Assembly: GCF_003432485.1 (NCBI RefSeq)
Contig: NZ_QVNQ01000005.1
Coordinates: 664,018-728,017, forward strand
Direction: 5' to 3'
Length of the DNA stretch: 64,000 nucleotides
DNA from: Actinomadura spongiicola
GTDB lineage: Bacteria > Actinomycetota > Actinomycetes > Streptosporangiales > Streptosporangiaceae
Positions 33,666 to 44,009 of the stretch are shown in pieces. Position 1 is the first letter of the stretch, and the number at the start of each line of letters is the position of its first letter. The notes beneath the pieces were generated by a model that saw only the letters and a program-made list of their open reading frames with translations, was not told the origin of the DNA and did not search any database. A program made the translations under genes and the position numbers.

Positions 33666-35849
33666 ATGTCACTCCCCATCTTCAAGACGCCGGACCTGAT
33701 CACCTCATCGGCATTGACCACCTTCGAGTTCAGTCCGGGGACCGCGGACGAGGCCACGGCGCTGCTGGCCGCGGGCCCCGAAGCGATCTTTCATCGCTTC
33801 CTGCGCGACCAGGAGTCGGAGCCGACGCTGCTGGCCGCCCGGCGCGTCATCCACGCCTTCCTGCCCGCACCCGCGCCCGGCGCGCCGTCCGATGTGAGCG
33901 TGGAGGCCATCGTGGCCGAGGTGGACGCCGTCCGGGACGATCTGATGGTGCCTCTGAGGGCATTCGGGGACCTGCGACCCGAGCTGCGACAGGCCGTCCT
34001 GCGCCAGCGCGCCCCGCTCGGCCTGATCGGAGGCTGCTGGCTGGACACCCTGTCGCAGCCCGCGACCCAGCCGTCGGTCATCGTGAACCGCCTGTTCGGG
34101 CAGCACTTCCTCGTGAAGGGACGGGGCCGCCCCGGCGCCTCGCTCCACCGCCGCCGGCGACGGGCCCTGGACGACCTCGGCGTCCACCTCCCCGAGATCA
34201 CCGCGGCCGACTTCATGGATAAGGCCCGGGCACGACCCCTGACGGCGCTGCACGCCGACTTCTACGTCGCCCTGTCGCGGCTCCCGGCGAGCTTCATGCC
34301 CGAGGTCGTCGGCGTGCACTACGCGTTCCACGCGCTCGGTGTGGACGACGTCCTGACCGGCCTCCCGGCGCCGCTCCCGGAACCGGCGCTCCGCGCCGTC
34401 CTGGCCGAGTACCTCGACCTGACCCGGCGATCCGCGAGCGGCCCGGCGGACAGGGCGCGCCTCTTGGCGGCCGTACGCCTCGTCCTCGACCTGGAACGCG
34501 AGCACGTCGCCATGCTGGGCGATCTCGCCGACTGGCACGCCGGGCTCTCCCTGGACGCCCAGGTCGCCGAGATCTTCGCCCGGCACGCCCCGTACGCGGG
34601 ACTCCACCATCGCGACCTCCGCGTGGCCGGGCGCCCGCTGACCGAGACCTTCGCCGACCCGGGCTTCGACGTGGCGGACTTCCTCAACCGGTTCCGCACG
34701 TCTCCCTACCTCAAGCCGACACCCACCGGGTGCCGCTTTCTGGACGCCATCAAGTTCGGCGGCCCCATGTTCGCGATCTTCGACGAGCGGGAGTCGGCCG
34801 TCCTGAAGGACTGGGTGGCGGCCGTCCAGGCCGGTGGCGACCTGCCCGCTGTGGAACTCCCGGTGAACCGGGTCGGCGACCCCCAAGCGGCCCGCCGGCT
34901 CACCGCCATCGAGAACAGCGAACCGCCCGACGTCGTCCACGCCGAGCTTCCCGAGATCGACGATCGCGAGTTCTTCTACCGTCTGGTCAACATCGAGAAC
35001 TTCCCGAACACCCTGGCCAAAGCCAGGAACTGGGCACTGTCCGGGTTCGCCGACGGCGAGATCCTGTTCGCACACGGCGCCGCGGGCCGCCACACCGACG
35101 CGAGCTACTTCGACTACACCCCCGAGGCCCTGCGCGCACGGGTCGAGACCATCTACTGGGACAAGCTCGTGAACCCGTACGAGCCGCTCACCGAGATCCC
35201 GGACCGCGAACAGGTGATCTTCCATCAGAAGACCCTCGCCCTGGGCAGCCTCATCGAGGCCGCCTGGGTCCACCGGATCGGCAACCTGGGCCGCGACCAG
35301 CGCCCCAGCGACGACCTGATGTTCGCGATCTACGCCGACGAGATGGGCCGCGGCGAGGTCCGCAAGAATCACATCACCCTCATCCACCAGGCCCTCGACA
35401 GCATGTCGATCGACCTCCCGCACGTCCGCGACGCCGCCTTCAAGGAACAGGAGGAACTCCCCGACAGCCACTACCACTTCGCGATCGGCCAGCTGTGCCT
35501 GGGGCTGTTCCCGGACTCCTTCTACTGCGAGATCCTCGGCTACAACCTCGCGATCGAGATGTACGGCCTGGGCGAGATGCGCATGCACGAGATCGAGAAG
35601 CTCCAGGCCCACGGCTTCGACATCGGCTACGAGGAGGCCCACCTGTCGATCGACAACGTCTCGACCGGCCACTCGCGGCAGGCCGTGGACGTGATCATCT
35701 CCTATCTGGACGTGGTGGAGCGCGACCACGGCGGGCCGGCCGCCGAGCGGGAATGGCGCCGCATCTGGCGCGGCTACGCGTCGTTCGCCTACTTCGCCGA
35801 ACACCAGCTCGTCAACTCGTTGCGGGACGACGCCGAGTTGGTCATCTGA
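33666..35849 (+). CDS. Haem-oxygenase-like diiron oxidase with duplicated domain
   Basis: 727 residues; ATG at 33666 sits 5 bases after GGAGGAG (ATG at 33663 possible). Residues about 490-700 form an iron-containing redox domain with the expected ligands: Glu531 (SLIEAAW), Glu559 and His569 (DEMGRGEVRKNH), Glu631 (NLAIEMYG), Asp663 and His669 (DNVSTGH). Residues about 95-260 repeat the same helices (RAPLGLIGGCWL, ALDDLGVHLPEI, HALGVDD) but lack these ligands. The family includes UndA, BesC and the N-oxygenating domain of SznF, acting by O2 activation on fatty acids, amino acids or amines. In a hydrazine cluster an N-oxidation, decarboxylation or desaturation step is plausible. Confidence 0.88.
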   Translation: MSLPIFKTPDLITSSALTTFEFSPGTADEATALLAAGPEAIFHRFLRDQESEPTLLAARRVIHAFLPAPAPGAPSDVSVEAIVAEVDAVRDDLMVPLRAFGDLRPELRQAVLRQRAPLGLIGGCWLDTLSQPATQPSVIVNRLFGQHFLVKGRGRPGASLHRRRRRALDDLGVHLPEITAADFMDKARARPLTALHADFYVALSRLPASFMPEVVGVHYAFHALGVDDVLTGLPAPLPEPALRAVLAEYLDLTRRSASGPADRARLLAAVRLVLDLEREHVAMLGDLADWHAGLSLDAQVAEIFARHAPYAGLHHRDLRVAGRPLTETFADPGFDVADFLNRFRTSPYLKPTPTGCRFLDAIKFGGPMFAIFDERESAVLKDWVAAVQAGGDLPAVELPVNRVGDPQAARRLTAIENSEPPDVVHAELPEIDDREFFYRLVNIENFPNTLAKARNWALSGFADGEILFAHGAAGRHTDASYFDYTPEALRARVETIYWDKLVNPYEPLTEIPDREQVIFHQKTLALGSLIEAAWVHRIGNLGRDQRPSDDLMFAIYADEMGRGEVRKNHITLIHQALDSMSIDLPHVRDAAFKEQEELPDSHYHFAIGQLCLGLFPDSFYCEILGYNLAIEMYGLGEMRMHEIEKLQAHGFDIGYEEAHLSIDNVSTGHSRQAVDVIISYLDVVERDHGGPAAEREWRRIWRGYASFAYFAEHQLVNSLRDDAELVI

Positions 35850-36988
35850 TGCGGGCCTTCGACGACGGAATCCTCGCGCTCCCCTTCTACGAGCCGGAGC
35901 ACCGCGAACTCGCACAGCGCCTCACGAACTGGTGCGACGAGCACTCCGAACTCTGGAACGCCCGCACCGACCCGGAGAAGACCGAGCTGAACGTCATCCG
36001 AGCCCTGGGCGAAGACGGCTGGCTCTCCCCGGAAGCGGACTTCAGGTCGCTCTGCCTCGTCCGCGAGGCGCTCGCCTACGCCGACGACCTCGCCGACTAC
36101 GCGTTCTCCATCCAGGCCCTCGCCTCGATTCCCCTCCTGCGTCACGGCTCGCCCTCCCAGAAGGAGCGCCATCTTCCGGCCCTCACCCGGGGCGAGCGGG
36201 TCGTGGCCTTCGCCCTGTCCGAAGAGCAGGCCGGCTCCGACGTCGCCGCGATCGCCCTCCGAGCCGACCAGACCCCCGGCGGCTATGTGCTGAACGGCCG
36301 CAAAGCCTGGGTGGCCAACGGCGGCATCGCCGACCTCTACTGCGTTGTCGCCCGCACCGGCGAAGGTCCCGGCGCCCTCGGCCTGACCGCCTTCCTGGTC
36401 CCCGCGACGACCCCCGGCCTCCACGTGCGCGAGAAGATCGCCGTGATCGCTCCCCGCGCCCTGGCGCACCTCGCCTTCGACAACTGCGAGGTCCCCTCCG
36501 ACAGCGTCCTGGGCCGCCCCGGCCACGGCTTCGTGATCGCGATGGACGTTCTCGACCGCTTCCGGATGACCGTGGGCGCCGCCGCCCTGGGCTTCGCCCG
36601 CCGCGCCGCCGACGCCGCCCTCTCCCGATCCGCCGACCGCCCGATCTACGACGGCCGCCTGATCGATCTCCCGACGATCCGGGCCACGCTCGCCGACACC
36701 GAGGTCAAGCTGAACGCCGCCGCCCTCCTGGTGGCCCGGGCCGCCTGGGAGCTGGACAACGGCCGCCGCTTCGCGCGGCACTCCAGCATCGCCAAGCTCT
36801 ACGCCACCGAGTCCGCGCAGGAGATCATCGACGCCGCCCTCCAGATCTTCGGCGCCGCGGGCCTGGTGTCGGACTCCGTGACCGAACGCCTCTACCGCCA
36901 GATCCGCTCCCTCCGGATCTACGAGGGAACCTCGGAAATCCAGCGCGCGGTCATCGCCCAGTCCCTCGATCTCCGCCGCGCCGAGTGA
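35849..36988 (+). CDS. Acyl-CoA dehydrogenase family flavoprotein
   Basis: 379 residues, starting in TGATG overlap with the oxidase gene. FALSEEQAGSDVA, GGYVLNGRKAWVANGG and the catalytic-base segment RIYEGTSEIQRAVIA (Glu near 364) are intact, so a true alpha,beta-dehydrogenation is likely. In biosynthetic clusters such enzymes desaturate acyl-carrier or acyl-CoA intermediates or oxidise N-heterocycles. Last plus-strand gene of the cluster; the next genes face the opposite way. Confidence 0.92.
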   Translation: MRAFDDGILALPFYEPEHRELAQRLTNWCDEHSELWNARTDPEKTELNVIRALGEDGWLSPEADFRSLCLVREALAYADDLADYAFSIQALASIPLLRHGSPSQKERHLPALTRGERVVAFALSEEQAGSDVAAIALRADQTPGGYVLNGRKAWVANGGIADLYCVVARTGEGPGALGLTAFLVPATTPGLHVREKIAVIAPRALAHLAFDNCEVPSDSVLGRPGHGFVIAMDVLDRFRMTVGAAALGFARRAADAALSRSADRPIYDGRLIDLPTIRATLADTEVKLNAAALLVARAAWELDNGRRFARHSSIAKLYATESAQEIIDAALQIFGAAGLVSDSVTERLYRQIRSLRIYEGTSEIQRAVIAQSLDLRRAE

Positions 36989-37021
36989 GCACCGCCCCCG
37001 AATCGCCGCCCCCTCCCGCGG

Positions 37022-37177
37022 TTACCGCCGCAAGCCGGCCCTGTCCAACCAGCGGACCAGCTGGCGGTGAATGGCGTCGGGGCCGTCCAGCTCGCCGGTC
37101 ACCTCCCCCTCCCCGGGATGGACAAAGCGCGGGTGGTCGAAGCCCAGCACGACGAGTTGCACGGGTCCGAAGGCCAT
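37022..37177 (-). CDS. Small protein resembling the start of DUF6325/DUF1269 proteins
   Basis: 51 residues from ATG at 37177 with GAGGAG 7 bases upstream. The opening MAFGPVQLVVLGFDHPRF is like the beginning of DUF1269/DUF6325 proteins, which are usually about 140 residues or more; here the frame stops soon after, so this is either a truncated remnant or a short variant. It follows the membrane protein gene in the same direction. Confidence 0.6.
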   Translation of the reverse strand: MAFGPVQLVVLGFDHPRFVHPGEGEVTGELDGPDAIHRQLVRWLDRAGLRR

Positions 37178-37286
37178 TGGCAGGCTCCTCACGCTCGGGA
37201 CCGGCGAGCGGCCGGCTCTCGTCCCAGAACCCTCGACATCCCGCCGCCCCGGCGGACATCACCCGCCGCGGATGACCGGTGCCGCC

Positions 37287-38732
37287 TCACGGGGGCGACC
37301 CACCGGCACCGGCCACCGGCGGGACGCGCGGCGCCGTCCCGGCATCCGGGGCCCTCCCACGCTCCGCGGCGTGGCGGGCGAACAGCGTCACCCCGACCTC
37401 GTACGCCGCCAGGACGACCAGGATCACGAGCAGGGCCGTCCAGGACGCGAACAGCAGCACGACGAGCGCCGCCACCACCACGCCCGCGATCCGCAGCACG
37501 TCCAGATGACGGACGACCAGTTCCCCGACCCGATCGCTCCGCGCGGCCGACCAGCCCGCGCGCAATCCCGAGACGGCGGACCGGCGCAGCGCCACCGCCC
37601 CCCGGCCGGGGCCCACCAGGTACATGAGGACGGCCAGCGCGACACCCGACCACAACAACAGGTCGCCGCGGTCGCGCAGCGTCCTGAAGACGTCGTGCAC
37701 CGCCACGGACGCCGCCTGCCGGTAGAGGCCCTCGGGCACCCGCTCCAGAAGCCGGTCGCCGACGGTTCGCAGCACCGCCGCCAACACCACCGCACTGCCG
37801 GCAACGGCCACGCCGAACAGCAGCAGCGTCCGCCTGCGTCCGGGCGAGACCACCAGCGCAAGCGCGAGGCAGACCAGCGTGCCGATCACGAGCAGGACGA
37901 TGCCGCGCTCGAACAACAGCACCGCGTCCTGGAACCCGGTCAGGTCGCCGTCTTGGTAGACGGCGACCTGACCGAAGTCCGCGGGAAGCGTCACACCGAG
38001 CGCGGTCGCCACCTTCTCCCGCAGGTCGGCGGGGACCTCACCGGACGAGAGCGCGGGCAGTCGAAGCTCCTCGCCGAACAACGTCGGCAGCTCCTGCGAG
38101 ACGGTGACGAGCACATCGTTGATGACCGGCAGCAGGTTCAGCGTCACGGTTCCGTTCTGGACGTTGACCGTCTCGCTTTCGCCCTCCGCTATCGCCACGA
38201 ATTGGGCGTGCGCGAACTGGTTCGCTTCCTGCCACAGCGCCGCGAACTGCTCGGTGCCCATGAAGTTCCGCACCCGGTTCCGCAGGTGATCGTGGACGGC
38301 GTCCGTCACGGGGCCGGCCAGGAAGGCGGCCCGGGGCGGCAGCGCCTCGACGATTCGTCCCTGCACGTTCAGATGCGTGAAGACCTGGTCCGTGAGATAC
38401 GTCGCCATGGCGGCGTTGACCTCAGGATTCTCGGGCAGCGGCTCCACCGTGGCGACCCACCGGTCGGTCTCCAGCGTGGTGCGCGCGCCCCAGACTCCGA
38501 TCACCGACGCCACGAGGCCGAAGCCGGCGAGGGCCACCAGCAGGGCGGCGACGGCCCGCCGCGTTCTCATCAGGTTCGGGTGCGCGCGCACCCGGCCCGC
38601 CGCGTCCGGCGGCCGTGCCGCGAGCCGGGCCCGCAGATCGGCCACCTCCGCGCGCAGCCTGCGCAGTTCCGCGTCGCCGCCGGGGGCGGTCGCGTGCTCA
38701 TCCCCGCCGTTCGCGTGCTCGACGTCGCTCAT
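37287..38732 (-). CDS. Integral membrane protein with N-terminal coiled coil, function unknown
   Basis: 481 residues. A short heptad-rich segment (ELRRLRAEVADLRARLAAR, about 22-40) precedes one membrane helix (about 58-80). An extracellular domain of about 190 residues and several further hydrophobic helices follow between about 270 and 450, with a Pro/Gly-rich tail. The layout is seen in conserved actinobacterial membrane proteins of unknown role. No catalytic motif recognised. Not evidently part of the biosynthetic cluster. Confidence 0.82.
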   Translation of the reverse strand: MSDVEHANGGDEHATAPGGDAELRRLRAEVADLRARLAARPPDAAGRVRAHPNLMRTRRAVAALLVALAGFGLVASVIGVWGARTTLETDRWVATVEPLPENPEVNAAMATYLTDQVFTHLNVQGRIVEALPPRAAFLAGPVTDAVHDHLRNRVRNFMGTEQFAALWQEANQFAHAQFVAIAEGESETVNVQNGTVTLNLLPVINDVLVTVSQELPTLFGEELRLPALSSGEVPADLREKVATALGVTLPADFGQVAVYQDGDLTGFQDAVLLFERGIVLLVIGTLVCLALALVVSPGRRRTLLLFGVAVAGSAVVLAAVLRTVGDRLLERVPEGLYRQAASVAVHDVFRTLRDRGDLLLWSGVALAVLMYLVGPGRGAVALRRSAVSGLRAGWSAARSDRVGELVVRHLDVLRIAGVVVAALVVLLFASWTALLVILVVLAAYEVGVTLFARHAAERGRAPDAGTAPRVPPVAGAGGSPP

Positions 38733-38869
38733 CACGAGCCTCCAGACCGAAGCGCCTGCCCGCATCGTCGACCCAGGTAGCACCCGCGCTCATCACCCCT
38801 CACGGGTGATGAGCGCCCAGGCTCCACAGCGAGCACGTCCGTGGTCACGTCTGAGCGGGACGCTCCAGG

Positions 38870-39309
38870 TCAAGGCCGTTCCTCCGCCGGTCGCGGCTCG
38901 ACCGCGCACTCGCCGCCCAGGGCCGCGGCCCGTTCGGCCATGTTGCGCAGGCCGCTGCGGCGGCCGTCCGCACCGATGCCGACGCCGTCGTCGTCCATCC
39001 GTACCGTGACAGCGTCACCGACGTCCACGCGCACGGCGGTCTCGGTGGAGCGGGCGTGCCGGGCGACGTTGGACAGCGCCTCCTGGACGACGGCCGGCAC
39101 ATGCTCGGCGGTCTCGTCGTCGACCGCGGTGTCCAGCAGCCCGTCCAGCCGCACCGAGGGCGCGAAGGCCAGATGCTCGGTCGCGGCGTCGACCAGCACG
39201 TGCAGCCGGCCGCGCAGCGACTCCTCCACCTCCGGCTCCCGCCACGCGAAGACCGTCGAACGGATCTGCCGGACGGTGTCGTCCAGGTCGTCCACCGCCC
39301 GCTGCGTCT
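38870..39309 (-). pseudogene. 5'-truncated DevS/NarX-type sensor histidine kinase fragment
   Basis: About 146 codons remain, from AVDDLDDTVRQIRSTVF to the stop: the end of the dimerisation region and an ATPase domain with VQEALSNVARHA (N-box) and DDDGVGIG, ending GLRNMAERAAALGG. The sensor domains and phosphoacceptor histidine are missing. The fragment begins where the maleylacetate reductase gene ends, so the catabolic island appears to have replaced its 5' part. Confidence 0.72.
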
Positions 39310-40401
39310 TCAGGGGCGTGTGGCCTTCAGGGGGCGTGGCCGTGGGGGATCGCCGGTCCAGGCGGTGTGGAGTAGGCGTCTCACCGATTCGCGGGTCACG
39401 GGGGCGGGGTTCGCGTAGGGGGCGTTCACGACCTCGTCGCAGATGGGGTCGATGTCGCTCTCGGACATGCCGAGGTCGCGGAGGGACCGCGGCGCGTCCA
39501 GGGAGCCCGCGAGGTCCCAGAGGCGGCGGGCGGGGTCGTCGGCGTGCAGGGCGCGGGACAGGGCCTCGGCCGCGTCGGGGGCGGCGGGCTGGTTGTGGGC
39601 GAGGGCGTGGGGCAGCACGACGGTGTGGGTGGCGGCGTGCGGGAGGTCGAGGGTTCCGCCGAGGGCGTGACACAGCTTGTGGTGCAGGGACATGGTCGTG
39701 GCGCCGAGGGTCGCCCCGCAGAGCCAGGACGCGTACAGCGCCTTCGCGCGGGCGTCGGCGTCACCGCCGTCGGCGAACACGGCCGGGAGGGCCTCGGTCA
39801 TCGCGCGGACGCCCTCCTCGGCCATCAGCGAGACGACCGGGGAGCGGTCGGGCGCGTAGAGGGCCTCGACGGCGTGGGCGACGGCGTTGAATCCGCTGGT
39901 CACCGACATGGCGATCGGAAGTCCGAGGGTGAGGTCTGGGTCGTACAGGACGGCGGCCGGGAGCACCCGCGGGTCCTTGCCGGTTCGTTTGCGCCCGTTC
40001 TCGGTGATGCCCCAGACGGTGGTCATCTCCGAGCCCGCGTAGGTGGTGGGGACGGCGACGACCGGCAGCCCGTGTTCGAGCGCGACGGCCTTCCCGAGGC
40101 CGATGGCCGATCCGCCGCCGACCGCCACGCAGGCGTCGGCGCCGAGTTCGGCGGCGCGGGCGCGGGCCCGCGCGGCGACCTCGACCGGGACGTGCATGCG
40201 CGCCTCGGCGAGCACCCCGGCGGAGCGGTCGCCCAGCGCGCCCGCGATGGCCTCGCCGGTGTCGCGCTGCTCGGGTGAGCAGAGCACGAGGGCGCGGCGG
40301 GCGCCCAGCCGCGCGATCTCCTCGGGGAGGGACGCGATGACGCCGGAGCCGAACCGCACCCGCATCGGGAGCGCGTCGTAGGAGAACGAGGTCTGGATCA
40401 T
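39310..40401 (-). CDS. Maleylacetate reductase
   Basis: 363 residues of the iron-containing alcohol dehydrogenase fold, with AVGGGSAIGLGKAVAL for nucleotide, PTTYAGSEMT and metal-ligand region SLHHKLCHALGG. The motifs and the neighbouring hydroxyquinol dioxygenase identify maleylacetate reductase, which makes 3-oxoadipate with NAD(P)H. ATG at 40401 lies 7 bases after GGAGG; GTG at 40407 overlapping the previous stop is an alternative. Confidence 0.93.
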   Translation of the reverse strand: MIQTSFSYDALPMRVRFGSGVIASLPEEIARLGARRALVLCSPEQRDTGEAIAGALGDRSAGVLAEARMHVPVEVAARARARAAELGADACVAVGGGSAIGLGKAVALEHGLPVVAVPTTYAGSEMTTVWGITENGRKRTGKDPRVLPAAVLYDPDLTLGLPIAMSVTSGFNAVAHAVEALYAPDRSPVVSLMAEEGVRAMTEALPAVFADGGDADARAKALYASWLCGATLGATTMSLHHKLCHALGGTLDLPHAATHTVVLPHALAHNQPAAPDAAEALSRALHADDPARRLWDLAGSLDAPRSLRDLGMSESDIDPICDEVVNAPYANPAPVTRESVRRLLHTAWTGDPPRPRPLKATRP

Positions 40402-40403
40402 GG

Positions 40404-41312
40404 TCACGCCTCCCGGTCGGTGGCGTCGGGACGGAGGACGACGTCGAAGTTCACCGTGCGGAACGGGTTCGGCAGCCCGACCCGCGCCGCGCGCTCCGGG
40501 TCGTCGACGGTGGGGAACTCGCGCACCAGGCTGGGCTTGACCCCGAACACGGCGTCGGAGTCGATGAACGGGGTGCCGGCGACGAACAGGTGGGTGGTCA
40601 CGGTGCGGTGGCCGGGGGCGGACACCTCGAAGTGGATGTGCGCGGGCCGGTTCGGGTGCCGGGACGTCGCCGTCAGCAGGCGGCCGACCGGGCCGTCCTG
40701 CGGGATCGGGTAGTGGCGGGGGACGATCGAGCGGAACCAGAACCGTCCGTCGCCGTCCGCGGTGAACAGTCCGCGGAGGTTCAGCGGCGGCTGGACACCG
40801 GGTTGCTGCACGTCGTAGAAGCCGTCGTCGTTGGCCTGCCACACGTCGATCGTCGCGCCGGGGACGGGCCGCCCGTCCGGGCCGGTGACGCTGCCCGTGA
40901 CCAGGCACGGCGTGCCCTTGCCGTCCTCGGCGATGTCGGCGCCGAGTTCCCGGGGCGGCGACGCGACCATGTGGAACGGGCCCTCGACCGTGGACTCGGT
41001 GAGGGCGCCGTCCGCCCGGTTGTTGAGGGTCTCGACCAGCATGGACACGCCGAGGACGTCGGAGAGCAGGATGAACTCCTGCCGGGTGTCGGTGCACATC
41101 TTCCCGGTCGCGGTGAGCAACTCGATCGCCGCGGCCCATTCCCGTTCGGTGAGTTCGACGTCCTTGACGAAGTCGTGCAGGTGCCGGACGAGCGAGGTGA
41201 GGATCAGGCGCAGGCGCGGGTCGAGCGTCCCGGCGAAGCTCGCCGCGACGACCTCGGCGGACCGTTCCTCGCTGAACAGTTCGTCGGGGTCGGGTGTGTC
41301 GTGTCGGGTCAT
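40404..41312 (-). CDS. Hydroxyquinol 1,2-dioxygenase (intradiol)
   Basis: 302 residues. N-terminal helical dimerisation domain, then the intradiol beta-sandwich with iron ligands Tyr (DGFYDVQ), Tyr (PRHYPIP) and two His (RPAHIHFEV). The segment EGPFHMVASPPRELG is typical of hydroxyquinol rather than catechol dioxygenases. It cleaves benzene-1,2,4-triol to maleylacetate, the substrate of the next enzyme in the operon. Confidence 0.93.
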   Translation of the reverse strand: MTRHDTPDPDELFSEERSAEVVAASFAGTLDPRLRLILTSLVRHLHDFVKDVELTEREWAAAIELLTATGKMCTDTRQEFILLSDVLGVSMLVETLNNRADGALTESTVEGPFHMVASPPRELGADIAEDGKGTPCLVTGSVTGPDGRPVPGATIDVWQANDDGFYDVQQPGVQPPLNLRGLFTADGDGRFWFRSIVPRHYPIPQDGPVGRLLTATSRHPNRPAHIHFEVSAPGHRTVTTHLFVAGTPFIDSDAVFGVKPSLVREFPTVDDPERAARVGLPNPFRTVNFDVVLRPDATDREA

Positions 41313-41342
41313 TCCTCTTCCTCGTTCTCGGGGCCGGCGTGT

Positions 41343-42149
41343 TCAGGGTCGGCGGACGGAGCGCTGGGGCGCGGCGTGGATCAGCTCGTAGTCTCGCCCG
41401 ATCGCGCCGGTCGTCTGGAGCAGGAGGGGCAGCAGCTCGTCGACGAGTTCGCGCCGGCCGACCTCGGCCGCGATCGCCGTGACGTTGATCGCCGCGACCG
41501 TCCGACCGTCCCCGTCGCGCAGGGGCGCGGCGACGGAGCGGATGCCGGGCGCGACCTCCTCGTCGGTGGTGGCCCAGCCGCGGGCGCGCACCTCCCGCAG
41601 CTCGGCCTCGATCTCGGCGACCGGTCTCGGCCGGTGCGGCCGTACCGGGGAGCGCGAGGCCGTGCGCAGCGCCGCGCGCAGGGCGTCCGCGTCCAGTGAC
41701 GCGAGCAGGACCTTGCCGAGCGCCGTACTGGCGGCGGGCAGGCGCATGCCCACCTTGACGTTGACGGCGACCACCTTGGGGACCTCGACGCGGGCGACGT
41801 AGATGACGTCCGAGCCGTCGAGTTCGGCGACGGAGGCGGCCTGCCCGGTCTGTTTCACCAGGTCACGCAAATGGGGCAGCGCGACCTCCCACAGTCCGGT
41901 CGACAGCGTGTAGGCGACGCCCAGTTCGAGGACGCGCGGGGTGAGCGCGACGCCCTCGGACGTGGTGCGCGCGTATCCGAGGTGTTCGAGCGTGCGCACG
42001 ATGCGTCGGGCGGTCGGCCTGGCCAGCCCGGTCGCGGTGGCGATCTCGGTGAGGGACATGGGCACCGGATGTGAGCCGAAGCATCTGAGCACGTCGAGCC
42101 CGCGGGCGAGGGCCTCGATGAAGTCCGGCCCGGCGTCGTCGCGCGGCAT
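41343..42149 (-). CDS. IclR-family regulator, PcaR/PobR type
   Basis: 268 residues. ATG at 42149 follows AGAGGAGCGAC. Winged HTH LTEIATATGLARPTARRIVRTLE, then the IclR effector domain. FIEALARGLDVLRCF and the overall pattern match the activator/repressors of beta-ketoadipate genes. It is transcribed in the same direction as the dioxygenase genes and divergent from the flavin monooxygenase, so it probably controls both. Confidence 0.92.
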   Translation of the reverse strand: MPRDDAGPDFIEALARGLDVLRCFGSHPVPMSLTEIATATGLARPTARRIVRTLEHLGYARTTSEGVALTPRVLELGVAYTLSTGLWEVALPHLRDLVKQTGQAASVAELDGSDVIYVARVEVPKVVAVNVKVGMRLPAASTALGKVLLASLDADALRAALRTASRSPVRPHRPRPVAEIEAELREVRARGWATTDEEVAPGIRSVAAPLRDGDGRTVAAINVTAIAAEVGRRELVDELLPLLLQTTGAIGRDYELIHAAPQRSVRRP

Positions 42150-42426
42150 GTCGCTCCTCTCCGTCGGGGCGGGCGGGGCGCCGCCCGGCCCCCGCCCCGC
42201 CACCTGTCCGGGCCTAGAGTACGAGATACGACCGCTCTCCGGTCAAGTGCCCGTTTTCTTGAACATGGGCCGGGGCAGGCCTATCTCCGCAGGCAAAAGA
42301 GCAGAGCAATGAATGGACACCGGCCTTGACAGGCGTGTTCCGCCGACCCATGCTTCTGAATCACAGCACGTTTGACCGTAGTACGGACGATCGTCCGCTG
42401 AGCGGTCGTTCCAGTGGAGGCAGCTT
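42150..42426. promoter_or_regulatory. Divergent promoter with palindromic operator candidates
   Basis: A perfect 14-base palindrome CGGACGATCGTCCG lies at 42384-42397, 29 bases before the monooxygenase start. A 10-base inverted pair, ACGACCGCTC at 42228-42237 and GAGCGGTCGT at 42400-42409, marks both ends of the region. Candidates for IclR-regulator binding; inferred. Confidence 0.55.
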
Positions 42427-43995
<1,569 letters not shown>

Positions 43996-44009
43996 GACGA
44001 GGAGTGACC

